Shown here piece after piece: positions 21,777 to 30,955 of a DNA stretch of 64,000 nt. The first letter of the stretch is position 1; the number at the start of each line of letters is the position of its first letter. The notes beneath the pieces are model-generated. The model did not search any database, was not told where the DNA came from, and saw only the letters and a list, made by a program, of their open reading frames with translations. Source of the DNA: SPDF01 sp963812085 (GTDB lineage Bacteria > Gemmatimonadota > Gemmatimonadetes > Gemmatimonadales > GWC2-71-9); contig CAWETL010000006.1 of assembly GCA_963812085.1 (NCBI GenBank), positions 1 through 64,000 on the forward strand, in the 5' to 3' direction. The translations under genes and the position numbers were made by a program.

Positions 21777-22752
21777 GTTGGGCCACAGCGGCCTGGAAAC
21801 CTCGGCCCTCGGCCTGGGTTGCATGGGGATGAGCTATGGGTACGGCCCGCCGCCCGAGAAGCGCGAAATGATCGCGCTCCTCCGGTCGGCCGTCGAACGC
21901 GGGATCACCCTCTTCGACACCGCCGAGGCCTACGGCCCCTTCACCAACGAGGAGTTGCTGGGCGAGGCGCTGGCGCCGGTCCGCGACCAGGTGGTGATCG
22001 CCACCAAGTTCGGCTTCAAGCTGGGCCCCAACGGGGAGCAGCAGGGGCAGGACAGCCGTCCGGAGCACATCCGGCAGGTCGCCGAGGCCTCGCTCAAGCG
22101 GCTCCGCACCGACGTGATCGACCTCTTCTATCAGCACCGTGTGGATACCGCGGTGCCCATCGAGGAGGTGGCGGGCGCGGTGAGGGACCTCATCCGGGAA
22201 GGCAAGGTGAAGCACTTCGGGTTGTCGGAAGCTGGAGCGCAGACCGTTCGCCGGGCCCACGCCGTCCAGCCGGTTGCCGCGCTCCAGAGCGAATACTCGC
22301 TCTGGTTCCGCCGGCCCGAGACCGACGTCTTCCCGACGCTCGAGGAACTGGGAATCGGCTTCGTGCCCTTCAGCCCCCTGGGCCGCGGCTTCCTCACCGG
22401 CAAGATCGACGAGACGACGACCTTCGATAAATCCGACTTCCGCAACATCGTCCCCCGCTTCACGCCGGAGAATCGCAAGGCGAACCAGGGGATGGTGGAC
22501 CTCCTCGCCCGGATCGGGACGCGGAAGCACGCGACCCCCGCGCAGGTGGCGCTCGCCTGGCTGCTCGCGCAGAAGCCGTGGATCGTGCCGATCCCGGGGA
22601 CCACGAAGCTGTCACGGCTGGAGGAGAACATCGGCGCCGCGGCCCTCGAGCTCGCCGTCGACGACCTGGGCGAGATCGAGGCCGCCTCCGCCCGGATCAC
22701 CGTCCAGGGCGACCGGTATCCCGAACAGCTGGAGAAACGGACCGGCCTCTGA
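21763..22752 (+). CDS. Aldo/keto reductase
   Basis: 329 residues. The NADPH-dependent TIM-barrel family signature LGLGCMGMSYGYG at the start, FDTAEAYGPFTNEELLG (catalytic Asp and Tyr, about residues 51-67), IATKFGFK (catalytic Lys) and DLFYQHRVD (His) form the complete tetrad. The late IVPIPGTTKLSRLEENIGA is the cofactor-binding end. It belongs to the YakC/AKR13-like group that reduces aldehydes and ketones. ATG 21763 follows GGAGGGAGCC. An alcohol dehydrogenase gene follows 51 bp later. Confidence 0.93.
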   Translation: MQKRELGHSGLETSALGLGCMGMSYGYGPPPEKREMIALLRSAVERGITLFDTAEAYGPFTNEELLGEALAPVRDQVVIATKFGFKLGPNGEQQGQDSRPEHIRQVAEASLKRLRTDVIDLFYQHRVDTAVPIEEVAGAVRDLIREGKVKHFGLSEAGAQTVRRAHAVQPVAALQSEYSLWFRRPETDVFPTLEELGIGFVPFSPLGRGFLTGKIDETTTFDKSDFRNIVPRFTPENRKANQGMVDLLARIGTRKHATPAQVALAWLLAQKPWIVPIPGTTKLSRLEENIGAAALELAVDDLGEIEAASARITVQGDRYPEQLEKRTGL

Positions 22753-22803
22753 GCGGCCGGCGAGCCGCATCAGGACCGCGCAATCAACGACGAGGGTCTC
22801 ACC

Positions 22804-23844
22804 ATGCAGGCAGCCGTCTTTCACGGGCCGGGCGACATCCGCATCGAGCGGGTTCCCGACCCGCGCATCCAGGAGCCGACCGACGCGATCGTCCGCATCA
22901 CGCACACGGCGATCTGTGGCTCGGACCTCTGGTTCTACCGCGGCCAGTCGGAATACCAGGCGGGCTGGCGCACCGGGCACGAGCCGATGGGCGTCGTCGA
23001 GGAGGTCGGCTCGGCGGTCCGCCACGTGCGACGCGGCGACCTCGTGCTGGCCCCCTTCGCCATCTCGGACGGCACCTGCGAGTTCTGCCGCAAGGGCCTG
23101 CAGACCTCCTGCGTGCACGGGAACTTCTGGGCGCGGGATCTCGATGGGGCGCAGGGCGAAGCGGTGCGCGCACCGCTCGCCGACGGCACGCTGGTGCGGG
23201 TGCCGGACCGGGTCGAGGGAGACGAGCAGCTCACGACGGCGCTCTTCCCGCTCACCGACGTCATGGGCACCGGCCACCACGCCGCCCTCTGTGCCGGCGT
23301 CGTGGCCGGGGTCACCTGTGTCGTGGTGGGCGACGGGGCGGTGGGCCTCTGCGCCGTGCTGGCGGCCAAGCGGCTGGGCGCCGAGCGCATCATCGCGGTG
23401 GGCCACCACGCCGACCGGCTCGACAAGGCCCGGGCCTTCGGCGCGACCGATGTCGTGTCGGGCCAGGGCCCGGAGGCGGCGGCCAAGGTCCTCGAGCTGA
23501 CCCGGGGAGGGGCCGACCACGTCCTCGAGTGCGTCGGCGCGGCGGCGTCGATGGACCTGGCGATCCAGGTGACGCGACCTGGCGGCACGATCGGGTACGT
23601 CGGAGTCCCGCACGGCGTCGCCGAGAAGGGGCTCGACGTGATGACCCTCTTCTTCGGGAACCGCACCCTGCGTGGGGGTCCTGCCCCGGTGCGCGCCTAC
23701 ATGAAGGAACTGATGGAGGACGTCCTGGCGGGCACGCTTGACCCGTCGCCGGTCTTCGACATGACCGTGGACCTGGCCGGCGTGCCCGCCGGATATGCGG
23801 CGATGGACGAACGCAGGGCGCTCAAGGTGATGGTCAAGCTCTGA
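22804..23844 (+). CDS. Zinc-dependent alcohol dehydrogenase (MDR family)
   Basis: 346 residues. Catalytic zinc ligands are Cys38 in THTAICGSDLW and His59-Glu60 in RTGHEPMG. The Rossmann motif is VVVGDGAVGLCAVLAAK (about residues 174-190). The structural zinc loop reads SDGTCEFCRKGLQTSC, with Asp where the first of four cysteines normally stands, so structural zinc binding may be altered. It probably oxidises or reduces alcohols and aldehydes with NAD(P). Likely co-transcribed with the aldo/keto reductase. Confidence 0.92.
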   Translation: MQAAVFHGPGDIRIERVPDPRIQEPTDAIVRITHTAICGSDLWFYRGQSEYQAGWRTGHEPMGVVEEVGSAVRHVRRGDLVLAPFAISDGTCEFCRKGLQTSCVHGNFWARDLDGAQGEAVRAPLADGTLVRVPDRVEGDEQLTTALFPLTDVMGTGHHAALCAGVVAGVTCVVVGDGAVGLCAVLAAKRLGAERIIAVGHHADRLDKARAFGATDVVSGQGPEAAAKVLELTRGGADHVLECVGAAASMDLAIQVTRPGGTIGYVGVPHGVAEKGLDVMTLFFGNRTLRGGPAPVRAYMKELMEDVLAGTLDPSPVFDMTVDLAGVPAGYAAMDERRALKVMVKL

Positions 23845-23975
23845 GCCACACCCATCCCGACTACAGGAGGCCGTGATCGTCCGATCCCGGCTGGCCTCGG
23901 GATTCGCGTGAAGCGCGGCCGCGCTGAAGAACCACGAGCCTGTCGGCCGACTTCCCCGGGCCCGGCCACCCGGAC

Positions 23976-24617
23976 TTACGGGTCGACGGTCACGTTGGTG
24001 GAGGACTGCAGGTGCCCGTCGTGAGTGACGACGGTGATAAACACGCCCGACCCGATCCCCCGCGCGGTGACCAATCCCGTTGAGTCGACGCTGGCCACCG
24101 ACGGGTCCGTGGACTCCCACGTCACCGCCTTGTCGGTCGCGTTGACCGGGCCTACCGTCGCAATCACCTGCCTGGTTTCGCCGACGGCGGTGAACACGAT
24201 CGACTGAGGCGTCGCCTTCACGGCCTCCACGGGAATCACGGTCGCTGCCGGGTCCACCGTCACGTTGACCGACGCCTGGTGCCCTCCATCGTGAGTGACG
24301 ACGGTGATGAGGACCCCAGCGCCAATCGCCTTCGCGGTGACCAGCCCGGTGGCATCGACGGTGGCCACCGAGGCGTCCGAGGATTCCCACGTCACGACCT
24401 TGTCGGTCGCGTCGTCGGGGGCGACGGTCGCCGCGAGCTGCCTGGTCTCGCCGATCGCCGAGAGCAGAATCGACTGGGGCGCCGCCTTCACCCCTTCCAC
24501 CGACACCGGATCCATCGGCGATCCCGGATAGTCGGGCTGGCTCGAGTAGCCGCAGCCATTCCCGCCGAGCGCGAGTGCGCAGGCGAGCAATTCGAGGCGG
24601 AGTCTCGGGACGGTCAC
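23976..24617 (-). CDS. Lipoprotein with two BIG2 (Ig-like) repeats
   Basis: 213 residues. The leader LELLACALALGGNGCGYSS has a lipobox-like Cys at about 22. Two tandem bacterial Ig-like group 2 repeats follow, each of about 90 residues, with shared blocks (AIGETRQLAATVAPDDATDK against AVGETRQVIATVGPVNATDK, and TWESSDASVATVDATGLVTA against TWESTDPSVASVDSTGLVTA). The repeats are also close at the DNA level. BIG2 domains are found in surface adhesins and binding proteins. It overlaps the DinB gene by four bases. Confidence 0.83.
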   Translation of the reverse strand: MTVPRLRLELLACALALGGNGCGYSSQPDYPGSPMDPVSVEGVKAAPQSILLSAIGETRQLAATVAPDDATDKVVTWESSDASVATVDATGLVTAKAIGAGVLITVVTHDGGHQASVNVTVDPAATVIPVEAVKATPQSIVFTAVGETRQVIATVGPVNATDKAVTWESTDPSVASVDSTGLVTARGIGSGVFITVVTHDGHLQSSTNVTVDP

Positions 24618-25123
24618 GCCGCCTTCCGATTCCGGTCGCGCGCCGCTTCGACCGCGTCACGGATCGCCGCCAGGTGGTGGTAGCTGTGGCGCAAGGCGTG
24701 ATCCTCCACGAAGAACTGGCAGGTGAGCGGCGCGTCCGCGTTGAGCGAGACCGGGGCAGCCCGGTCCAGCTGCTCGTTCGTCAGGGCACGCACCGCCGCG
24801 GCGGCGGCCTGGCTGGCGACCAGCAACGTCGCGAGGGCCGTCGCCTTGTCCACCCCGGCGAACTCGATGGCGTGTCCCGCATTCACGGCGTGGACGTCCT
24901 CCCACGTGACGCCCTCGATGGCGCTGCCCTCGGCCAAGGTCCGGGCCAGCCGAATCTCGAGGGGGTACATGCGGGCGACATGATGCACCACGACGCCCAC
25001 CGAGCGGCCGTCGTGGGGAAGTTTCAGGTGCCACTCGGCGTCGCTGAGCGACGCGGCATACTGGGCGAGGGCCGCGGCTCCGGCTTCGAGACGAATCGCG
25101 AGGTCGTGGCTACGCTGTGTCAT
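24614..25123 (-). CDS. DinB-family (four-helix bundle) protein
   Basis: 169 residues. Metal-ligand histidines characteristic of DinB/YfiT proteins are in VGVVVHHVARMYPLE (about residues 43-57) and the late FFVEDHALRHSYHHLA (about 138-153). These proteins are often thiol-dependent transferases or damage-induced proteins; the function here is unknown. It is a close paralogue of the gene at 46734. The downstream lipoprotein overlaps it by four bases, while the methyltransferase upstream is 34 bp away, so three genes may be cotranscribed. Confidence 0.87.
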   Translation of the reverse strand: MTQRSHDLAIRLEAGAAALAQYAASLSDAEWHLKLPHDGRSVGVVVHHVARMYPLEIRLARTLAEGSAIEGVTWEDVHAVNAGHAIEFAGVDKATALATLLVASQAAAAAVRALTNEQLDRAAPVSLNADAPLTCQFFVEDHALRHSYHHLAAIRDAVEAARDRNRKAA

Positions 25124-25157
25124 GGTGTTCTCCGTCGTGCAGATAGAGTGAAAGGGC

Positions 25158-26021
25158 TCAGGCGAGGGCGGCCCGGACGTCCAGGTACTCCCCCGATATC
25201 ACCGTTCCGTCGCCGGCGGCGAGGTTGTGCTCGGCGAAGAGCCGGGTGAGCGCGCCGCGCAGTTGCTGCCGCCCCTCGGGGCCGGCCGCGGCGAGCGTCG
25301 CCACCGTCGGCCCGTAACAGCTGGCGAACAGTTCGGTGACGGCGGCCGGCGGCAGCGAGAAGCGGAGTTCCAGGGTGCGCCGGGTGCAGGTGAGCTCGCG
25401 CACCGCGTCGCCGAGGCGGGCTCGCACCGTCTCCTCCTCCCCCCACAGCAGCGGGCTCGGCACCTCGGCCGGGGGCGGGACCACCGCCACGTGTGCCCGC
25501 AGCAGGTCGCCGATGACGCTCCCCGGCGTCCAGTTCGCCATCGCGATCCGCCCACCAGGCCGGGTCACCCGGACCAGTTCGGCCGCCGCCCTGGCGGGAC
25601 GATAGGCGAACATCGCGCCGAACATCGTCATCGTCGTGTCGAACTGCCCGTCCCGGTAGGGGAGCGACTCCGCGTCTCCCACGTCGAAGGCGATCGCGAG
25701 GCCCGAGGTGCGCGCCTCCAGCCGTGCCTCCGTGATCAGATTGGGTGCGATGTCGATGCCGGTGACCCTCGCCCCGGCGCGGGCCGCCGGGATGGCGAGG
25801 TTGCCCGTGCCGCAGGCGACGTCGAGGACCGACTCGCCGGGACGGAGCCCGAGCCGGGCGATGAACTCCGCCGCGCCGGGGGCGAAGCTCCGCGCGATGG
25901 GAAGAAAGTCGGCCCCGGACCAGATGGCCCGGGCACGGGCGGTGAGGCGGTCCTCGGACCAAGCGCGAATCTCACCGGTGGCGGCGGGAGCGTCGGTGGA
26001 GGCAATCGGTTCGGATGACAT
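25158..26021 (-). CDS. Class I SAM-dependent methyltransferase
   Basis: 287 residues. Motif I is SVLDVACGTGNLAIPAARAG (about residues 63-82), motif II VTGIDIAPNLI, and the post-motif region DAESLPYRDGQFDTTMTMFG is the UbiE-like acidic and aromatic block. The family methylates small molecules such as quinones and lipids; no substrate can be assigned. It starts the minus-strand run that includes DinB and the BIG2 lipoprotein. Confidence 0.9.
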   Translation of the reverse strand: MSSEPIASTDAPAATGEIRAWSEDRLTARARAIWSGADFLPIARSFAPGAAEFIARLGLRPGESVLDVACGTGNLAIPAARAGARVTGIDIAPNLITEARLEARTSGLAIAFDVGDAESLPYRDGQFDTTMTMFGAMFAYRPARAAAELVRVTRPGGRIAMANWTPGSVIGDLLRAHVAVVPPPAEVPSPLLWGEEETVRARLGDAVRELTCTRRTLELRFSLPPAAVTELFASCYGPTVATLAAAGPEGRQQLRGALTRLFAEHNLAAGDGTVISGEYLDVRAALA

Positions 26022-26184
26022 GGGGCACCTCCGTCAGGGTTCATCGCGCTTCATCGTGGCGCGCGGACCCATAATGCCCGCACGCCGTGCGATCGCCCAT
26101 GACCGGTCGTCCCGGATTCCTGCTCCGGCGTACCGAGTTTCTGGATTCTTGCCCGGGGGTCCAGCCGAGTTGTTCGAGCGTCCG

Positions 26185-27135
26185 CTAGGAAGAGAAGGTG
26201 CGGCGGGTGGTGCGCCAGGCTCCCGGTGCGAGGCCGGTCGCCTTCTTGAAGGCACGACTGAAGGCGGCCTCCGAGTCGTATCCGACCTCGCTCCCGACCG
26301 CGGCGACCTTGGCGCTGCCCTGCATCAGCAGGTTGGCGGCGACCTGCATCCTCCACTGGGCGAGGTACTGCATCGGCGGCTGGCCAACGAGGAGGGTGAA
26401 CCGCTCCGCCAGCTTCGAGCGGGAGGAGGCCACCCTGGTGGCCAGTTCGGCCAGCGTCCAGGGATGCCCGGGCCGGCCGTGCAGCAGCGCCAATGCCCGG
26501 CCGACCGTTTCGTCGCGAAGTCCGGCGAGCCAGCCGACCTGCCCCGGTGCCAGCTCATCCAGGTACCGGCGCAATACTTCGACGAACATGAGCTCGGCCA
26601 GGCGGGTGAGGACGCTCTCGGCGCCCGGCCGGCCGAGGCGGGACTCCTCGGTCACCTGCCGGGTGAAGCCGCCAAGCCAGGCGGTGGACATTCCCCGCAT
26701 GTGCATTCGGCGCGGGAGGCTGGCGAGGAGCGGATTGAACGGCCGCAGATCACAGCCCAGGAAGCCGCAGACGAACGAGGTGGTACGGGGGCCCTTGCCG
26801 AGGACGACGGTGTTGGGATAGCGGTCCGGGGTGCCGTATTCCTCGGGACTGGTTCGCATCCCGCGGGCACTCGACATGACGTGTCCGTCGCCGTGCGGGA
26901 AGACGATCACGTCGCCCGGGGCCATCTCCACCTGGTCCTCGCCGGCCAGGCCACCGTAGCAGCGGCCCTCGATCAGGAAGTGATAGGGGATCAGGTGCTC
27001 GGCGGCAGGCATGATGCGGGGTGAGAGGCGCGGGGCCGGTGGCGCCTCGACGCTCCACGGCTCCGCGGCCTCGACGGCGTAAAAGTAGGCGGCGTCGAGG
27101 CGCACGACGCGCAGCACGTCCGAGAGGGGATCCAT
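26185..27135 (-). CDS. AraC-family transcriptional regulator with cupin sensor domain
   Basis: 316 residues. The N-terminal half has the cupin_6-type sensor pattern (PYHFLIEGRCYGGLAG, EMAPGDVIVFPHGDGHVMSS). The C-terminal half has two helix-turn-helix motifs, TLAELATRVASSRSKLAERF (about residues 229-248) and VAAVGSEVGYDSEAAFSRAF (about 277-296). The AAEPWSVEAP start region is typical of the same group. ATG 27135 has AAGGAGG upstream. It is divergent from the TauE/SafE permease, a plausible target. Confidence 0.9.
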   Translation of the reverse strand: MDPLSDVLRVVRLDAAYFYAVEAAEPWSVEAPPAPRLSPRIMPAAEHLIPYHFLIEGRCYGGLAGEDQVEMAPGDVIVFPHGDGHVMSSARGMRTSPEEYGTPDRYPNTVVLGKGPRTTSFVCGFLGCDLRPFNPLLASLPRRMHMRGMSTAWLGGFTRQVTEESRLGRPGAESVLTRLAELMFVEVLRRYLDELAPGQVGWLAGLRDETVGRALALLHGRPGHPWTLAELATRVASSRSKLAERFTLLVGQPPMQYLAQWRMQVAANLLMQGSAKVAAVGSEVGYDSEAAFSRAFKKATGLAPGAWRTTRRTFSS

Positions 27136-27274
27136 GGCAGATCCTCCTTGCGAGGGCGATCCGGGCCGGCGCTCCGGGACTGATTCACGCCGGTTGGAGC
27201 GTTTCCAAAGTAGCCACCCGGACCCACGCGCGCCTCCGTTGCTATTCGGCACGGGGGCCCGTTACTCTGTTCCC

Positions 27275-28075
27275 ATGACGCCCCATTCCCCCAGTTACCT
27301 CGCGGGGGCCACCGCCATCGGCGCGGTGGTCGCCTTTATCTCCGGTCTCATGGGCAAGGGCGGGAGCGCCGTAACCACGCCCGCCCTCCGGGTGCTGCTC
27401 GACACGCCCCGGTTCGCCGCACTGGCATCGCCCCTGCCGGCCGCCCTCCCGACGACCCTGGCCGCCTCCCTGGCCTATCGTGGCCGAGGACTGGTCGATG
27501 GCCCCGCCCTGCGGACGACCTGCGCCATCGGCCTCCCCGCCACCGTACTCGGCTCGCTCGCGAGTCCCCTGGCCGGCGGCCATGCCCTGATGCTGCTGAC
27601 GGCCCTGCTCGTCACCGGGCTCGGGCTCGGCATCCTGTTCCAGCACGAGGACCACGAGACGCGGGCGCCCCTGGCGCCGGGGACCTATCGCTTCCGCCTC
27701 GTCGTGATCGCGCTCGGCGTCGGATTCCTTTCCGGCCTGCTGGCCAACACGGGCGGGGTGCTCTACGCCCCCCTCTTCATCCAGTGGGCCCGGATGGAGA
27801 CCAAGCGCGCGCTGGCGACTTCGCTGGTGGTGGCGGCCATCCTGGCGGTGCCGGGCACGATCACCCACGCCGCCCTCGGCCACATCGACTGGATGCTGGT
27901 CCTCGCCTTGTCGCTTGGAAGCATCCCCAGCGCCTACCTCGGGGCCCACCTCGCCCTGCGCCTGCGAAGCGCCACCTTGCTGCGAATCTTCGGCGTGGCC
28001 CTGACGGCCTTCGGCCTTTTCGACCTGCTCTACACGGAGCGCGCCTCGCTGACGCGGCTCTGGGGACACGGCTGA
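27275..28075 (+). CDS. TauE/SafE-family sulfite/organosulfonate exporter-like permease
   Basis: 266 residues with about eight membrane helices. The family's duplicated blocks are visible: AFISGLMGKGGSAVTTPALR (about 18-37) and GVGFLSGLLANTGGVLYAPL (about 148-167). It likely exports sulfite or a small organic anion, or acts as a permease of unknown specificity. The ATG at 27275 has no strong ribosome site. The region 27136-27274 between it and the divergent AraC gene should carry both promoters. Confidence 0.87.
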   Translation: MTPHSPSYLAGATAIGAVVAFISGLMGKGGSAVTTPALRVLLDTPRFAALASPLPAALPTTLAASLAYRGRGLVDGPALRTTCAIGLPATVLGSLASPLAGGHALMLLTALLVTGLGLGILFQHEDHETRAPLAPGTYRFRLVVIALGVGFLSGLLANTGGVLYAPLFIQWARMETKRALATSLVVAAILAVPGTITHAALGHIDWMLVLALSLGSIPSAYLGAHLALRLRSATLLRIFGVALTAFGLFDLLYTERASLTRLWGHG

Positions 28076-28198
28076 CCACCCCTAGCGGACCCGGCGACGA
28101 CGCTCAAAATTCCCCCTGAATGCTGCCGCGGCGCCCGGGGGGGCCGCCGCCCAGCACATTCCGCTCGCCTCCTCACACCTCCAGCAGGTGATGCCGCC

Positions 28199-28711
28199 AT
28201 GAGCAAGCTCTCCGCAACGGTCAAGGAGGAGGTGCGCGCGCTCATCCCGCCCACCCTCTTCTTCTTCATCGCGCTGCATGTCGTGGTGCTCATGCGCAGC
28301 CTCATGCTGGAGGGCACCGGCGTCTCGCTCGGCACCTCGGTGTCGGTGGCGATCGCATCGTTGATCCTCGGCAAGGCAGTGCTGCTCGCGGATCTCCTGC
28401 CGTTCGTGAACCGGTATCCCGACTATCCGCTGGCGTACAACATCGCGTGGAAGACCCTGCTCTACGCGTTGATGGCCATGCTGATCCACTATCTCGAACG
28501 GCTCATCGAGTTCTGGCGGCAGGCCGGCGGTTTCATCGCGGGAAACGAGAAGATGCTCGCTGAGATGGTCTGGCCCCGCTTCTGGGCTACGCAGCTCCTC
28601 CTGGCGGTGCTGATCCTCGGGTATTGCACGATCCGCGAGGTTGTCCGCGTGATCGGGGCGGACCAGGCGCGCCGCATGTTCTTCGGGCCGATGCAGCGCA
28701 AGCCTGCCTGA
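28199..28711 (+). CDS. Membrane protein of unknown function
   Basis: 170 residues, four likely membrane helices (about 16-34 LIPPTLFFFIALHVVVLM, 45-66, 80-98 and 128-147). Conserved-looking charged residues sit between them (RYPDYPLAYNIAWKT, HYLERLIEFWR). I do not recognise the family with confidence. The start is ATG 28199; the preceding 120 bases hold no gene. It reads in the same direction as the cupin gene that follows 47 bases later. Confidence 0.72.
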   Translation: MSKLSATVKEEVRALIPPTLFFFIALHVVVLMRSLMLEGTGVSLGTSVSVAIASLILGKAVLLADLLPFVNRYPDYPLAYNIAWKTLLYALMAMLIHYLERLIEFWRQAGGFIAGNEKMLAEMVWPRFWATQLLLAVLILGYCTIREVVRVIGADQARRMFFGPMQRKPA

Positions 28712-28758
28712 CGGCACAAGTTCCCGTTCCACTCACATCACCTCAAGGTCATCCGACT

Positions 28759-29337
28759 ATGCCTCCGCTGCGACTGGAGAACAGACACACTGGCGAGGTG
28801 CTCGACATTGCCAGGCAGGTGCACGATGGCGAGGTGTGCTTCTACCTCCGGGGCACGCTGCCCGCGCACAGCGAAGGCCCGCCGCTGCACATCCATCATT
28901 TCGAGGACGAGGAGGGCCTGGTGACGGCCGGCACCTTGTCCGCGACGGTGGGCGGCAAGCGCGTCGACGTGAGCGCCGGGCAAAGCGTGCTGCTCCCCCG
29001 GGGCGTCCCCCATCGGTGGTGGAACGAGGGAGATCAGGCGCTCGCTTTTGAGGGGCGCACGCGGCCGGCGGTCGACCTCGATCGCTACCTGCAGGCCGTC
29101 TTCGAGGTCTTGAATGCCGGCGCGCCGAACCGGCCGCCGATGTTCTATATGGCGCATGTGGCGCTCCGGCACCGGCGTACGCAGACCGTCCTCATCATGC
29201 CCCGGGCGATCCAGGCGGTGCTGTTCCGCGTCGTGGGCGTGCTCGGCACGCTGCTCGGCCGCTACCGCGGAACGGACTGGCCCGGCTGCCCGGCACGGTG
29301 CACGGGCGTGACCGACGTCGCCGAGGACGCGGCCTGA
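28759..29337 (+). CDS. Cupin-domain protein with C-terminal hydrophobic region
   Basis: 192 residues. The cupin core has GPPLHIHHFEDEEGLVTAGT (first motif with HxHH and Glu) and SVLLPRGVPHRWWNEGDQ (second motif with His). The C-terminal part contains a hydrophobic stretch AIQAVLFRVVGVLGTLLGRY that may contact the membrane. Metal binding is likely; the reaction is unknown. Confidence 0.82.
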   Translation: MPPLRLENRHTGEVLDIARQVHDGEVCFYLRGTLPAHSEGPPLHIHHFEDEEGLVTAGTLSATVGGKRVDVSAGQSVLLPRGVPHRWWNEGDQALAFEGRTRPAVDLDRYLQAVFEVLNAGAPNRPPMFYMAHVALRHRRTQTVLIMPRAIQAVLFRVVGVLGTLLGRYRGTDWPGCPARCTGVTDVAEDAA

Positions 29338-29411
29338 TTTCCGCAGCCGGGGCCCGCGCCCCGGAACCGTTCATGACGCACCAGGGCTCCAACCCACGGA
29401 GATCTCGTCCA

Positions 29412-29690
29412 ATGCCAAGATTCCTGATCGAAGTGCCGCACGGCCAGAACACGATCGACTGTGCCCGAGCGGTGGAAATATTTCTCCGGACCGGGTCCCA
29501 CTTCCTCACCCATGCGGACTGGGGATGCAAGGACGGCGACCACCGGGCGTGGATTGTCCTCGAGGTGGACAACCGGGAGGAGGCTCGCAACGTCATCCCG
29601 CCGGTCTTCCAGGCGCAGGCGAAGATCGTGCAACTCAACGCGTTCACACTGAAGGAAATCGAAGGCCTGCTCCGGCAGCATGGATCGTAG
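29412..29690 (+). CDS. Small protein, unrecognised alpha/beta fold
   Basis: 92 residues. The sequence MPRFLIEVPHGQNTIDCARA, then THADWGCKDGDHRAWIVLEV and ARNVIPPVFQAQAKIVQLNA suggests a compact ferredoxin-like fold similar to small stress or muconolactone-isomerase-like proteins. No catalytic residues can be assigned. It lies between the cupin gene and ornithine cyclodeaminase on the same strand. Confidence 0.65.
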   Translation: MPRFLIEVPHGQNTIDCARAVEIFLRTGSHFLTHADWGCKDGDHRAWIVLEVDNREEARNVIPPVFQAQAKIVQLNAFTLKEIEGLLRQHGS

Positions 29691-29750
29691 TTCGGTCCCC
29701 TGCCGGATTGACGCCTATCGTTCGCCCTGCGCTCGCCGACCGGAGATCCT

Positions 29751-30665
29751 ATCCTCGTCCTCGACGAAGCCGCCGTCCGGCGGCATCTCCACCTCCCGGA
29801 GCTGATCGCCGCCCTGGCGCCCGCGCTCGCCGCCTTCTCGGCGGGCGACGCCGTGCAACCGGTCCGCCTCGTCATGCCCGTGGCCGCCCACCGCGGGTTC
29901 CTCGCCGCCATGCCGGCCTACACCGGCGCGCTCGGCGCCAAATTGGTGACCTTCTACCCCGGGAACCGGGGCGTCCCGACGCACAACGCCCTCGTCGTCC
30001 TCTTCCGCCCGGAGACCGGCGAGCCGCTCGCCGTGATGGACGGCCGGCTCATCACGGAACTCCGGACCGCCGCGGTCTCCGCCATCGCCACGGACCTCCT
30101 GGCCCGGCCGGAGTCGGCGACGCTCTGCCTCCTCGGCGCCGGCGTCCAGGCGGCCAGCCACCTCGAGGCCCTGCGCCTCGTGCGGCGACTCACCGAGGTG
30201 CGGGTCTGGAGCCCGCGCCACGCCGCCGAGTTCGCCGCGCGTCACGGTGTCACCGCGTCGGCCTCCGCCGAGGCCGCCGTGCGCGGTGCCGACATCGTCG
30301 TGGTGGCGACCGACTCGCCGGTTCCCGTCCTCGACGGGGACTGGCTGGCCGCCGGCACCCACGTCAACGCGATCGGTGCCTGCCGTCCGGACTGGCGGGA
30401 GCTGGACGACGCGACCCTCCGGCGTGTCCGCCTGTTCGTCGACTCCCGCGAGGCGGCGCTCGTGGAGTCGGGCGATGTCATGGCCGCGCCGGCCATCGCC
30501 GCCGAGCTGGGAGAGGTGATCTCGGATCCCAGGCGAGGCCGCACCGATTCCCGACAGGTGACCCTCTTCAAGTCGCTCGGGCTCGCCGTCGAGGACGTGG
30601 TGGCCGCGGACCAGGTCTACCGCGCCACCCTGAAGGAGCGCGAACTGCCCGGCACATCCGGCTGA
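29751..30665 (+). CDS. Ornithine cyclodeaminase / mu-crystallin family enzyme, possible ATC start
   Basis: About 304 residues. The family converts ornithine to proline or reduces cyclic imino acids with NAD(P)H. ILVLDEAAVRRHLHLPELI at the N-terminus, KLVTFYPGNRGVPTHNA, and LCLLGAGVQAASHLEALRLV (NAD-binding) are diagnostic. No ATG, GTG or TTG exists between the upstream stop at 29709 and the GTG at 29853. The conserved N-terminal helix therefore seems to start at ATC 29751, five bases after a GGAG site (29742-29745). A start at GTG 29853 would remove 34 conserved residues. Confidence 0.85.
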   Translation: MLVLDEAAVRRHLHLPELIAALAPALAAFSAGDAVQPVRLVMPVAAHRGFLAAMPAYTGALGAKLVTFYPGNRGVPTHNALVVLFRPETGEPLAVMDGRLITELRTAAVSAIATDLLARPESATLCLLGAGVQAASHLEALRLVRRLTEVRVWSPRHAAEFAARHGVTASASAEAAVRGADIVVVATDSPVPVLDGDWLAAGTHVNAIGACRPDWRELDDATLRRVRLFVDSREAALVESGDVMAAPAIAAELGEVISDPRRGRTDSRQVTLFKSLGLAVEDVVAADQVYRATLKERELPGTSG

Positions 30666-30733
30666 CGCGGGCGCTGGCGTGGGCGCGGCCGCTGCGTAGG
30701 TTCCAGCCGAGGAGATCACCCCAGGAGCGTGAC

Positions 30734-30955
30734 ATGCCCGAGACCGGCTCTCCACTCAAGCGTTCGATCGGCCTCTCCGGCGTCCTTCGCTGGCTCGTCG
30801 CCGTCGCCGCCGTCATCGCGATCGGCGGCGCGTTTGCGGCGGGCCGCAATTCCCTGGGCATCGCCGGACTCGTCTTCCTCGTGGTCGCGCTGACACTCGG
30901 CTATCGGGCGCGGCGGGTTCGGGGGGCCGGTGGCACGCCTCGCGCCGGCTCCTGA
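30734..30955 (+). CDS. Small two-span membrane protein
   Basis: 73 residues with two hydrophobic helices (about residues 17-36, VLRWLVAVAAVIAIGGAFAA, and 40-58, LGIAGLVFLVVALTLGYRA) and a basic C-terminus. Not recognised as a named family. ATG 30734 follows CAGGAGCGTGAC. The next gene may start within its last codons. Confidence 0.6.
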   Translation: MPETGSPLKRSIGLSGVLRWLVAVAAVIAIGGAFAAGRNSLGIAGLVFLVVALTLGYRARRVRGAGGTPRAGS

